Source of the DNA: Letharia columbiana
Taxonomy: Eukaryota > Ascomycota > Lecanoromycetes > Lecanorales > Parmeliaceae
Direction: 5' to 3'
Assembly: GCF_014066305.1 (NCBI RefSeq)
Contig: NW_023501041.1
Span: forward strand, 186,001 to 250,000
DNA length: 64,000 nt
The stretch's first letter is position 1. Every line of letters starts with the position of its first letter. The notes under the pieces are model-generated. The model was not told the DNA's origin, searched no databases, and was given only the letters and a program-made list of their open reading frames with translations. The position numbers were made by a program, and so were the translations under genes. Positions 1-10,714 of the stretch are shown here, in pieces.

Positions 1-240
1 AAATCTTATTCACGTCCTAGTAGGCCTCTAAACATTTGGAAAGCCTCACAACTCAGAAAACCACTATCCGGAAGTTCTACCTGTGGAAAGAGTTCACCCA
101 ACCATTCGACATAGACAAGTAAGGAGCTACGACGTCGCAATCAAAGACAGTGAAATTTATCCCCTTCATCAAAGGCGACTTTCCCCTACGAAATCATTCC
201 ATCTACCTGACTCGTTCTGATCAAAGATCCAAGCTCAGAA

Positions 241-1312
241 ATGTACGCCATGGCTACGAATGCGTCAAACTCTTCAACCAGTACCGTGGACTCGGAAACC
301 TCATTCACTGTGAGTCTACCAGGCCTTGAAATTGCCACAGAGGTTGTATCTGATCTGGAGTTTAGCATTCCTCACTACAGAGTTATGACTTTCAGCAGAC
401 CGCTTTGGGATTCTTGGGCCTGCCAACAGGTCGGTCGACCTTTGAAAGCCTTGCAGATAGGTAGCTGACAGATCAAATTCAGAGATTCGGCTCGAGATCT
501 ACGGGTACTTCCTCTTAGCCCCCCTGGCCTCTTCACCTCGAACCAACGAGACATCATACAAGGGTCTACGTTCAATTCTACCCGTGATACTCTCACCAGA
601 AACCTGGACTGTAGGAGGCCGGCCAATAGCAAGTTTATTTCCTCTCTACCCTGCCATTCTATCCACCTGCAGGGCCATCCATGAAGAAGCAACAGAGGTA
701 CTCTACGGCAAGAATCTTTTTCAGTTCGGGGTGCCTTACGAAGCAAATAATGAAATCGGTGGGAACATCAGCATCCTTGAACAAAGCGAAAACGTATTTA
801 AATTCAATAACAAGGATTGGCGGTGGCGATCAGATGGTCCCCTCCTACTCAGAGACTCCACATTCGCATGTTTCCTCAACAGCATTGGACCCGGTAATGC
901 TGCCAGCTTGAGAGCCATTGAATTCGTCGCGCCCTGCGGCGAGAACAATAAATATCAGTTTCAATTAATGACAACGTTGCTTGCGCGTCACGTATTAGGA
1001 CTGAAGTTCATCAGGGTCTCCAATTATTTTGAATGGCCTGTAAACGGAGATTGGCCTCGATGCTTGGCTCCTGCAGGCAAAGATGAGGAGCTGCACCAGA
1101 TTTGCCGCACATTGACAGACTTAGTGCGCGGATGTCCTTCGCTCGAAGAGTTCGAGTACAGAGGCAGCTTCATCAAGCCGGATTCAGAACTCGAGGCGAA
1201 GACCGGATGTCTGGGGAAGATTTCTCGCCTGTTGGAAGAACGAAAGTCGAAGAACGCTCCTCGTATGGTACCGAGTCAAGAGAAAGAGAAGGGCGACGAA
1301 ACCGAAAGCTAA
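241..1312 (+). CDS. 2EXR/F-box-like domain protein
   Basis: A 315-residue protein of unknown function in three exons: 241-309, 381-429 and 483-1312. The first intron has a GTGAGT donor. The second has a CTGAC branch site 12 nt before its AG. Splicing the second intron creates the sequence FLGLPTEIRLEIYGYFLL at about residues 32-49, the LPxEIRxxIY signature that opens the 2EXR/F-box-like domain of many fungal proteins. A later segment reads 'STCRAIHEEATEVLYGKNLF' (around residues 100-120), which also fits that family. Such proteins are usually called F-box-like, but I see no proof of a link to ubiquitin ligases. The start is the first ATG in a good context; a second in-frame ATG follows three codons later. 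Family assignment fairly sure, role unknown. Confidence 0.75.
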
Positions 1313-1866
1313 TTGAGATTTGTCCAAGGATGGAACACGCAGTCAGTGGACGAATTCAAAGGGTAGCAAGGACAAGAGTCGAACTGAAGCTCAGAGAACA
1401 GGACATGGAGACAGGAGAACTAGACGAGAGGTGAGGCTGGGAACAGATTAGCCCCGACGCGGTTCCAAAGATAGTCAAAATCTAGAACAGGCCGGATCAG
1501 GGTTGCACAGGACTGCGGTTCTCAGATAGCATGCAAAACATCCACAACAAACCTCTCGGTAAAGGCAGCAAGATCTCGATCGTCCACCAAATCGTTTCGT
1601 AAGCACCAAGCTGACGTGATTTAAAAACGGCACTTCTACTTAGATCTAGCGACCAACTGGTCAGCCTCTACCGAAGAGGCGAAGTATCGGCTCGACGGCT
1701 CTAGACGCTGACATGCATGCGTGGCTCAAAATGCAGAAGCATAAAGGGCAGTCGTTGATCTCATTTCGTTGACCAATCTACAAAGCTCCTAAAGTTCCAT
1801 CACCTACCATTTCGGACATACAATCTGTCCTCAATCCCAAAAATTACATCCCCAGCTCAACATAAA
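1313..1866. other. Intergenic region
   Basis: No convincing coding sequence or RNA gene. It holds the 3' end of the upstream gene and the presumed promoter of the gene at 1867. Confidence 0.5.
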
Positions 1867-2475
1867 ATGTCTGACCCCTACAACCAACAATCCCAATACG
1901 GCGTCTACCAAGGCCAGCCCAAGCATCAAAACTACAACCAGCAGAGATACAACCAGCAAGCCTACGGCCAACAGGGTTACCCTCAGCAAGGCTATAACCA
2001 ACAGCAAGAGTACGACCAGCAAGTAGCCCGCTACGGACAAAACCACCAACAAGCCGCCTACGGCCAAGAAGGCCAGCAACAATACGGCCAGCAGCAGCAA
2101 CAGTAAGCACCCCTCCCTCCCTCACTCACTCACCACTTGAGCCCCACCACTAACGCCCACGACAGAGCCTACCAGCAACCCCAATACCCCCAAAGCGAAG
2201 GCCAAGACGGCGAGCGCGGCATCGGCGGCGCCATCACGGGCGGTCTCGCCGGCGGCTTCGGCGGCCACCAAGTGGGCCACGGGTTCCTGGGCGCGATCGG
2301 AGGAGCGATCCTGGGCAGCTTCACCGAGGACAAGCTCAGGAAGCACGAGCAGGAGAAGAAGCAGCAAGGGTCGAGGCCGCACAGCGCGCAGGGGGGCAGG
2401 GTGGGCGGGGGAGGATTCTCGGAGAGGTTCAGCGAGAATGTGAGTTTTGGTGGGTTTGGGGGGAAGAAGAATTGA
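1867..2475 (+). CDS. Q/Y-rich glycine-zipper protein
   Basis: A 181-residue protein in two exons, 1867-2102 and 2166-2475, joined through a GTAAGC...ACAG intron. Residues 1-95 are dominated by Q, Y, G and N in repeats such as YGQQGYPQQGYNQQ, a prion-like low-complexity composition. Residues about 100-140 form a glycine zipper (GGAITGGLAGGFGGHQVGHG and onward, ending ILGSFTEDKL), like the glycine-zipper 2TM families that form paired membrane hairpins. The C-terminal part is basic and charged (KLRKHEQEKKQQ). No signal peptide is visible. Function unknown; the composition suggests self-assembly or membrane association, which is inference. Confidence 0.8.
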
Positions 2476-3087
2476 AACTGAATTGAATTGAATTGAAATG
2501 AGGTGTTGGGTGTGAGGAGGTGGGGAGGAATTGGGGGAGAGCGTGAGTGGAGTTGGGTGTTGATAGATTGTGTTGATGTTCTGGTACCTGTAACAGTTCA
2601 ATGTCCTGAGAATGCACTATCGATCTCTCCTTGATTCGCATTCCAGGTTACCAAGTCCACTGCCTGCGCGATTGCTGATTGGGGAGAGAAGACAGCTCCC
2701 GAGAGGCTGAGGCCGACAACTATTCCATTCCCGTAGTTACAACATAGCGGAACCAACAGATACGCATTCAGCCTCGGCTGACACGAGTCGCAAGTGCAAG
2801 ATGAGTGGCGCGCTCCGGGTGCACGCTTGTGAATGATGAAGCTCTCGCTTAATTTCGGTAAGCCCTAAATCTCCAGCTTACTTACCTTACCTAAGGTAGC
2901 GACCAGGCACAGTCAGCGGTAAGGAACCCTTACACTCGGCTCAGTAGCTCCTATTCCTATACATGGTGTTTTGAGCTCTTCTTTTTCTTCAAGCCCTCGG
3001 TCCCCAGAAACTTTGCGACCGAGCAGCTCTTCCACCTCCTACTCTCCGGTACTCCCTTTTCCACATAGCAAATCCAGCACCTCCATC
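2476..3087. other. Intergenic region with CCTAAGGTA motif
   Basis: No gene seen. Near 2877-2899 lies a run of TTACCTTACCTAAGGTAG, one of several CCTAAGGTA/CCTAGGTA-type words in this part of the window. It sits about 200 bp before the next start codon and may be part of that promoter. Confidence 0.4.
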
Positions 3088-4754
3088 ATGGCAGACCAGA
3101 ACACCCGCGGCTTTCGGAAATTCATGCTGGACCCCAAAAGCTCGGTCATGACATACATCGCAGACAACATACCTCCGGAGCACATCTCGCATCAGCAAGG
3201 AAGCAATGGCAGACTGCAGAACGGTGCATTGAACGGCCAGCAGCCGAACGTACAGGACCCCAATCGACTCCAACAGAACCAAATCCTCAGTCAAAACCCA
3301 CAGAATCAGTCTCAAGACGCCTTCATGCGTCCGCCTTTGCCGAATCGACCCAGCCAATCCAATTCTCAGTCCTCGTCTCCACGGCCTGGTTACGCACAGC
3401 CGGTCCAAAGCTCACAAATGCCGATGAACACTCCATATATCGCCTCGAACATGAGCCAGGCAGACCAGGGACTGAACGGATACTCTGGGGCTCAAAGCCA
3501 GCTTCCAGGCTCGCAACCCATGTCGAATCTATCACTGGCGCAAGAATCCATGTCCCAGCAGGGTCCACAGGGTCAGTACTCAGCCAATCAGAACGGCAGT
3601 CCATCCACGGTGATGATGGGACAAGGGCCCCCACAGCCGGGCGCAAGACGTAGAAATTCCCCACAATCCGCCCCAAGGTTGTATCACCGTATGGCGCTGG
3701 ACTTTGAGATCACCAAGAAAGCATTCTTCCTCGCAAAATCCCGTAAGAGCCACCCCCACCCCCACACCAACTATCATTCACTGACATCTTTCCAGAGAGA
3801 AATACCCAGGAAACGGCATCCGCAGCCTACGAGCTCGAATCGAGCTCGCGCCGGATATGGGGGCTACGACACGAGCACTCGTGGGAGTTCGAAGGCTACT
3901 CCGAAGCCGGCCACGAAGCCGTGTTCGCTCACTGGCGCGCGGAATACGAGATGTGGGCGGACACCGTGCTCGACATCCAGGACGGCCAGATCCTCGCGGA
4001 CGCCGCGGACGCCTCCAAGTACGGAAACGCATCCGCGCATCGGGACGCGGAAGGATGGGACTCGCAACGGGGGCAGGCGCGGTCGGGGTCCCAGGAGCTG
4101 AACGGCGGGAACAGATACCCTGGTCCGTCATCCATGCCGCAGGAGCAGACGCCTACTCCGCAGCAACAGGTATTTCCCCAGCAGCAGATGCCGCAGCCGC
4201 AAACCCTCTCAATGAACCAACCACTACCACCAGCACAGAGCATGCAGAACAATCAACCACCACAGCCAATGCCTCCCGGAGCATTCCCTCAAAATGAACC
4301 ACCGGCACCGCTCAACGATCCAAGCGTCCCACCCCAGCAAAGCCCACAACCGCCCCGGATGCCAATGGCCCAGAACCCACCGCCGAACATGCAGCCCGGC
4401 CCCTTCACCGCCTCACCCAACATGCCCTACGCCAACGAGACGCCAAACCCGCCCCCGCAGCAACCCATGCCGCGACCTGGCCATCCCCCGAACCAGCTCC
4501 CGGCTCCTTCGAACAGGCCACCGCAGCAGCAATACACGCAGCAGCAGGCCTACGGTCCCAGAACATCAGTGTCTCCCGCTCAAACCATGCCCCAGGCACA
4601 GGGCCAGAACGTAGGTGTGGGTATGGGTATGGGTATGGGTACGGGACCGCGGCCGACCGCGTCGCCGCGTCCCGGGCCGCAAATGCAAATGCAAATGCGG
4701 CCGAGTTTGCAGGCGGGGGGGCAGATGTCCGGGAATGGGGGCGGGAGGTCGTAG
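3088..4754 (+). CDS. Q/P-rich protein, unrecognised
   Basis: A 537-residue protein in two exons, 3088-3742 and 3796-4754 (donor GTAAGA, acceptor TTTCCAG). The start at 3088 is the first ATG in the frame and has a good context (ATCATGGCA). Only two segments look folded. One is an N-terminal stretch (residues 1-35). The other is a central block around residues 208-300 containing LYHRMALDFEITKKAFFLAK across the splice junction, then IWGLRHEHSWEFEGY and a Trp/Glu-rich helix-like section. The rest is disordered: N/Q/S-rich before the block and P/Q/M-rich after it, ending in GMGMGMG-type repeats. The pattern resembles a transcription or chromatin cofactor, but I recognise no domain. Confidence 0.75.
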
Positions 4755-5631
4755 AGCGGACATAGCCGGGGGTGTTTGATGGAGTTTGTGTAGGTAGGTA
4801 AGGTAGTTTGATCTGTCTCCGCGCCAGGGGAGAGAATCTGCCTATGCACATGCAGATGGCCGTCTTTTGCTTTTCTTTTTCTTTTCCGAAGTGAAGTGTA
4901 TTACAATCATCGTACCAAGCACACAGCATCAAACATCCCAAGTAAATATCCCAAAACGACGAGGAGCGAAACCCAACGCACAATACCTTATCACCCTCAC
5001 CATCAATCCATCACAAACCCATCGCTCCCTTCATCTGTGCAGAACTCCCTATCATCATCGTCGCCTTAACCTTGCAGCGGAACTCATCTTCTTTCCTCGT
5101 GACATTGACCATCAAGGGCGTGCTCCAACGGCAACGACAACGACACGAGCCGAGGTAAGTAAGTGAAAACGGATGGTCGGAGCCCCTCAAGCAAGCAAGC
5201 AAGCAAGAGGGGGAAGGGAGCATCGACGCTAGTCTAGGTCGTAGTGCTGACTATGTAGGTACCTCATTCACCTTAAACACGTTGCTAACGACATACAGCT
5301 ACCTAGGTAGAGTACCTTATCTCGCCCTGGTCGCCTTGGCGTCGGTCTAGCTGCCTTACCTAGCTGTATGCAATCTGGCCACGAAAAGTCTCACGATGTG
5401 CATCTGGAAGAGCGCAGAACATCAGGCACGCACGCGCCCTTGGCCGCCGATACATGGGGTATAGCTCGTGGTCAAGCGTGCCGGATCAACACACGGGAAT
5501 CCTATTCTACCGTGTGCACCTGCAACGAGGACAATTCTTCGTCACAGGCAAGTTCGTTGTCGAATTCTAATGCTCATCTGGCCAGAGCTACATACAATCG
5601 ATATAATTCATCAATTGCACGACACACCAGA
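4755..5631. other. Intergenic region with CCTAGGTA motifs
   Basis: No gene seen. It lies between the 3' ends of two convergent genes. It contains several TAGGTA/CCTAGGTA-type words (about 4790-4806, 5257-5265, 5298-5315 and 5352-5364) and a short GCAA repeat near 5190-5209. Confidence 0.45.
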
Positions 5632-6623
5632 TCACTCCTCCGAGTCCCGCTCCGCGCCGAATACAAACCCAGTCCTGTGCAATTCGTGCTCCCTGTAATA
5701 CCGTTCCATCTCGGGCACATACTCCGAACCCTCCGGGCAAAACGTATAGTGCTCGTACTCACTCTCGACCTCCCTCCCGTTCACGTCCGTAACGTTGTCG
5801 TCCCGATAGCAAGCGTCGTACCCGGCGGCCCAGTCCACGAGCCGGTCCCAGTTCCTGCACTGCCGGGTCTGGAAGGGGTCGTAACCCTGGCGGAACGGTT
5901 TGGGCGGCAGTTCGAACCAGGGCGTGTCGTCGGCGTGGCAGTAGACGTCCTGCAGGAGGCCGTCGAGACAGTGCTCCACGTGGTGGTAGAGGTTGTCATC
6001 TTCCAGTGGCGCGCCCCGATGGGCCGCTGACGTGAACTTTTGGATCTTGATCTGCGCTTTTGTGATTAGAGTATTCCTCACCACAGTCTGGGTGGGGATA
6101 TAGACGTACAAGGCAATGCATTTGATGGAATGCACCGATGATGTAAATTCCTTTGGATTGATCCCAAGGGAACCGTTGGGAACGTGGCAGGCCGTTCTGC
6201 GCGGCAAACTCGTCCGAAAGAGCGATCGTTCCGGGACTTATGTCCAGTGCTCCCCACAGCGCGTCTCGCTCTTCCTGGGTCCCCACTGCTGGGCCATACT
6301 CGGTACTAGAGTAAATAGGAACAGATACGTTGCGGACCAGTCCAGCTAGTAGCTTGTTAGTACACTACAAAATGAGCAACGAGGCATGGAAGCTTACCCC
6401 AGCGCGTGCCTTGCGGTGAGATGCTGGACGTCTCAGAATTTGCAGAGTTCGGTAAGGGTAATATGAAGAACAAGTTGCAGCTTAATGAAATGACGAGGAT
6501 CAGGCTGAGTATGGCTGTGGAAAGGCGGATCTGATAGCAGCCTCGACTTTTTCGCTTCCAAGCTAGCTGGCTCCTCTCAAACCCTTCTTCATCTTCATTG
6601 ATCAGAGGCAAGTATTTCTCCAT
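5632..6623 (-). CDS. UstYa-like (DUF3328) oxidase
   Basis: A 293-residue type II membrane protein of the UstYa/DUF3328 family. Exons are 6623-6398, 6345-6110 and 6051-5632, with GTAAGC and GTACGT donors and in-frame phases. A membrane segment lies at about residues 34-56, followed by the lumenal domain. Both family-defining HxxHC motifs are present: H149-Q-M-H152-C153 and H178-V-E-H181-C182, the second followed by LDGLLQDVYC. Family members oxidise and cyclise ribosomal peptides (ustiloxin, phomopsin, asperipin, victorin pathways) in the secretory pathway. The gene faces a small secreted repeat protein at 8110, the expected kind of substrate. No key residue appears missing. Membership is very likely; the substrate is inferred from position. 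Confidence 0.9.
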
Positions 6624-8109
6624 CCTCGCCGGATGTGAGCAAAAAGTGATTTAGTAAGAACAGAAAGGACTCGAGACGCGAAGTGCAGTGCAGTATAATT
6701 GTTGCATCTCGTCGTACCAAAAGGACGAAAATATATAGGGGACCGTTGAGACATGGCAGGTGCAAGTGATGGGGAGCATGAGCTGGCATAGCGTTAGCAT
6801 TAGAAACGAGACTGCGAACTTCCGTATTTAGGAATAATAGACGAAATGTAGTACAGATAAGAAGCTATGCAGTGATCTGCCATGCACGAGAACGATCGGC
6901 GTTATGCAAGAGAGACCCTCCATCTGCGGGATGACGTAGCTCAGGAAAGGAGGGCATCAACTGCACGCTTCCAAGGGAACAAGAATTCCTCTCTCCAGAT
7001 GGCTGCCGACCGTGAGCCTGAATGGCTGCTGAAAGGTTCTTGCTTTCCTGCCTGTCTGGATGTGCGACAGCGAATTGCAATCGGAGACAAGAGACAAGGG
7101 TGATGTTAAGATTCAACACCACCTCACGAACCCTCTTAAGACCAGTTCAATGGCATCTCCTCACTTGCTCTCGACTCATAGGCGCTAAGTGAGAACATCA
7201 GATGATCCGCCGGCGGACATCTCTGTTGAAGGTTAGAAGCTTCAAGTAACCTCTCTTTGGACCTTCAAGTGATTGAGCTACTCACCCCACACTAAGACAC
7301 AGCAGACATCGTTGTCTCCTCAGCCGATCGTAGGCTCTATTGACGCTGATAGAGAGATAAGAACCTATGCCTGCATAATTCACGTAATCACGTAGTTTTG
7401 ATCCTACGCAAACCGGCACCTCCGGCCTGAATACTTTCTAATCATGCCACTCATTGATCTCGTTATGTGCGTCACACTACTAGCGGAGACGAGTACACCA
7501 CCTCAGTCGATGGTATACTCCTCGCATTAGTATTGTTGGCCGTTGATAGGTCTAAGGATTTCGGACGGGCTTCGAGCGGCTCGAGCCTTGTTGTTTCAGG
7601 ATGGCGGGTTCTGATATACTCGCAGATCACACCTCCCCCGCACCTCTTGCCTTCGCTCATCCTCTGCGACCAGGCATGCCTCTACCCCAGTCTAACTCAT
7701 AGTGCAGGTGAAGCAGTCCAATGAGCCTCGACCATTGCCGAGCACCTTCTGAATCAAGCGCACCCAGGATCTTCACGGAAGACATGAGCATGGTGAGCGA
7801 CACCAGAGGTAATGATAAGACAGTAATCTAATGAGGTGTTCTCTTAGTGGGCGTTATTGGATCAATCGTGCATCATGCAATACCACGTCAGGCTGTGGAC
7901 CTTTTCGATGACACTCTTATCAAGATGTACGTCTGGTACAACCCCGCTTTCCACAAGAGAGTAGCCATAAACAAACTGGCAGCATCGTATATATGCCGGG
8001 CATGCCTCGGGCTCAAAGCGTCTTCTCTGACCATATTTCATCCCGCGTCGAAACGAATTTCTCATAGCCTACAGCCCACGTCTCGCGGATCATCATCCCA
8101 TCTGTCACG
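6624..8109. promoter_or_regulatory. Shared intergenic region between UstYa-like gene and repeat precursor
   Basis: About 1.5 kb between two divergently oriented start codons. I found no convincing gene on either strand; the open frames here lack introns, signal sequences or recognisable motifs. It presumably contains both promoters. No specific operator was identified. Confidence 0.4.
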
Positions 8110-8685
8110 ATGCTTCTCCACCTGGCAACCCTTGTCCTCTGCCTCTCTGCGATCTCTAGTGGACTGCCTGCGGCTATCAGGGTGAGTTATCGTGCGGAGC
8201 TTTACCAAACCGTTGCTGAGTGGTTTTCAAGCTTCGTGAAGCAAACGCTAAGGCTGGGTCTGAGCTCGGAGCCTTAATGATGATGCCCCAGTCGTTGGAT
8301 TATGTCAAGCCTCGTGAAGCCGACGCTAAGGCCGAGCCCAAGCCAGAAATTATACAGATGATGTCCGAGTCACTGGACTACGTCAAGCCTCGTGAGGCGG
8401 ACGCTGAGGCCGACCTCGAGCCAGGAAGTATACAGATGATGTCCGAGTCACTGGACTACGTCAAGTGTGAGCCTCGGTGAAGTTCAGATGATGTCCGAGT
8501 CACTGGACTACGTCAAGCCTCGTGAGGCGGACGCTGAGGCCGAGGCCGAGCCGGAACACATGTCAGCCATGTCCCAATCGCTAGACTACGTCAAGCCTCG
8601 TGAGGCGGACGCTGAGGCCGAGGCCGAGCCGGAACACATGTCAGCCATGTCCCAGTCGCTGGACTTCATCAAGGTTGCATCTTGA
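8110..8685 (+). CDS. Secreted repeat precursor, candidate RiPP (dikaritin/KEP type), frame disrupted
   Basis: Exon 1 (8110-8181) encodes a 24-residue signal peptide (MLLHLATLVLCLSAISSGLP...). A 50-nt GTGAGT...AAG intron follows, and exon 2 starts at 8232. The mature part consists of six 26-residue units ending in SLDYVK (SLDFIK in the last), each followed by PR and an acidic spacer such as EADAEAEAEP. The SLDY codons recur every 78 nt (8292, 8370, 8448, then 8500, 8578, 8656). The fourth unit is 26 nt short, which shifts the frame near 8466-8487. The layout matches fungal Kex2-processed repeat proteins and dikaritin precursors: signal peptide, short Tyr-containing core, basic cleavage site. 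KPR in place of KR is unusual. The head-to-head UstYa-like gene supports the assignment. The break could be pseudogenisation, an assembly error in repeats or an unusual intron. Confidence 0.6.
8232..8676 (+). repeat. 78-bp coding tandem repeat, six units
   Basis: Six head-to-tail copies of a 78-bp unit with one contracted interval of 52 bp between the third and fourth SLDY codons. Units 5 and 6 are nearly identical at the DNA level, and units 2 and 3 are more diverged, suggesting recent duplication at the 3' side. Confidence 0.9.
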
Positions 8686-10714
8686 ACAGACAAGGTACCA
8701 CTCAGCGAGGTGCTGTTGTGTACTGAGCTAAAGGTGGTGCATGTGATCGGGCGAGAAATGAGATCTGATGAGCGTCGTGTTTTCAGGAGGGTCCCCTTCG
8801 TTTCCGGGTGATAGTTACAGTTGTATTTCGGTCAGAATTGTGGCAACGGTTCATTTCAATCAGCAATTTCACAGGCGCTTTCAAATGCACGTAGGCTGTA
8901 GCCTGGAAAATATATACTGTTAAGGTGAAGAAATTATCTGCTCCATGTCACTGTGTAGATGATGATCCCACAGATGTGCCATTCGGGGGTCAGAAGGCTA
9001 ACATAAGGCTGAGACCTTGAGGCAACAGTCTTGACCTCTCAAACATTAACTAGGAGCATGGTCTCTCTGACCTGTTGAGCATGGTGGGTAGACTCTCTGA
9101 AGCCCGGAGCCAGTGATTCGTGTACAGAATGAACGTACTTTCGTATCCTTTGACAGTATGGGAGCTCGAACGGACGGGTTGCGTGCATCACCATCTAAAA
9201 ACGCAGTCACCGCGTCTCTAGAAAAGCGTTGCGGTTAGCTTTGCATGCCCGGCGACCTTTTCAACAGCTTCGCGGGTGTACCAGGCTGATGACATGAGCG
9301 GCAAAGAGCTAGGAGTCTCTGGGAATGGCGATTTCCTGGATAGGTTTGGTTTTGCTTGTAGCTATCACTGAGAATAGGATGCAGCGTAGACATGGTCACC
9401 ACTGTTCGGTACGACTCAGCAGCAGTTGCCAATTCGTCCAATGCAGGCTACCACTCCCTGTTCAGTCATGGTGAAGACTTGTTCGGGATGAGGGAACCGT
9501 TCGAGATGCGCATACAGCCGATCAATCAGGTTCTTGAGTGACTATCGCATTTAGGGTTAATCCAGGCTAGATAACTGACATTCGGTAAACAATGAAGTAG
9601 CGGACTCCCGTGCTGTACCAAGTGCGAAATGGTGGGGGGGCTGGGAAGCCGGATTTAGAGAGTAGGCGGATCGAGGCCGAAGAGGGGAGAATACAAATCT
9701 TTCACGCGCCATTTCAATAAATTAAACAGATATGTGCCAAGGTGATGAGATTGAGATACAACAAGTGAAGAGAAGCCCGGGTGTTTGATCATTGGTGGGT
9801 GAACGAAAAAAGACGAGCCATACAAGTAGATAAGCGAAAAGTACCGCGCTACACACTAGCGTGGTATTCTTCGTATTCCAAAGTTTGTCGCAATTTGCAG
9901 AGCGAGTCATCACTATTCTTCACATAATGCCATAAGATAGGCTTTTCCCTTTAGCCCAGGACATGCCATCTCTTATGTGACGACCAGAAGTCGCTTCTCT
10001 CCAAGTTGCGGGCTGAGTGGGAGTCTGGGAGAGATTGAATTCTGTTAAACCGGCTCACGGGCAAGGCCGATGGCTCCAGACCTGGCAGCTGTACGCATCC
10101 AGAGGAACAGACTTCAAGAGGCTGATCTCTGCCGCGCTTTGGTCATGTTCTTACTTCGTCGCGACTGCTCTAGATGTGCTCTTACCCCAGAACTCTTTGT
10201 CAGCTTCGAGAGTTTCATGCTTTGTCAGAGTTCGCTTGATTGTCGCTTCTGGCCTTGAGGTCAGCACTAGGGCAACTGGCAGCGCGAAGCCTCAGTCTTA
10301 TATGTAATAGTACTAACAAAATGACTTTAATGACTCGATGCTAATAACGGTTCGCTTTAGTTACGACGGAGCTCACTGAAAGCCTTGGTGTTACAGTCGA
10401 GAGCCGGTCCGTTGGAGTCTGGCTGTGCATCGCGTGTGTATTTATGTTCAGAACAGAAGTTTCTACACCATGATCCGTTCTATTCATTTGTCTGTATACA
10501 AGTCTGAACATACGTGAAGCCGTTGTGTTTTGGTGCCACTCTTGAATGCCGCGACGCCGAGTAGCAGTAGTGATACAAGTCAGCTTACGGCGCTCTCAAC
10601 CCACACTGCCAGCCAATGCGAGGTAATCACTTGAACAAGAACCAGTTCGTGGAGCACTACTGCCAACTTCAAGAAAAGAAATCGCGAATCTCTCTCCAAG
10701 AGCAGTCCACCAAA
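8686..10714. other. Intergenic region
   Basis: About 2 kb without a supported gene. Open frames are short on both strands and show no signal peptide, domain or believable splice pattern. If the peptide locus has further enzymes, I do not see them here. Confidence 0.45.

Noticed and set aside
1102..1434. Second plus-strand frame overlapping the first gene
   Set aside because: Overlaps the 2EXR-like exon in another frame; Arg/Glu-rich translation is a frame shadow.
7847..8185. Plus-strand frame of 112 codons upstream of the precursor
   Set aside because: Begins without an ATG, has no motif, and overlaps the signal-peptide exon in a different frame.
8110..8685. Alpha-type mating pheromone precursor
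   Set aside because: Spacer pattern is alpha-factor-like, but the repeated peptide lacks the Trp and Gly-Gln-Pro features of ascomycete alpha pheromones, and the units end SLDYVK.
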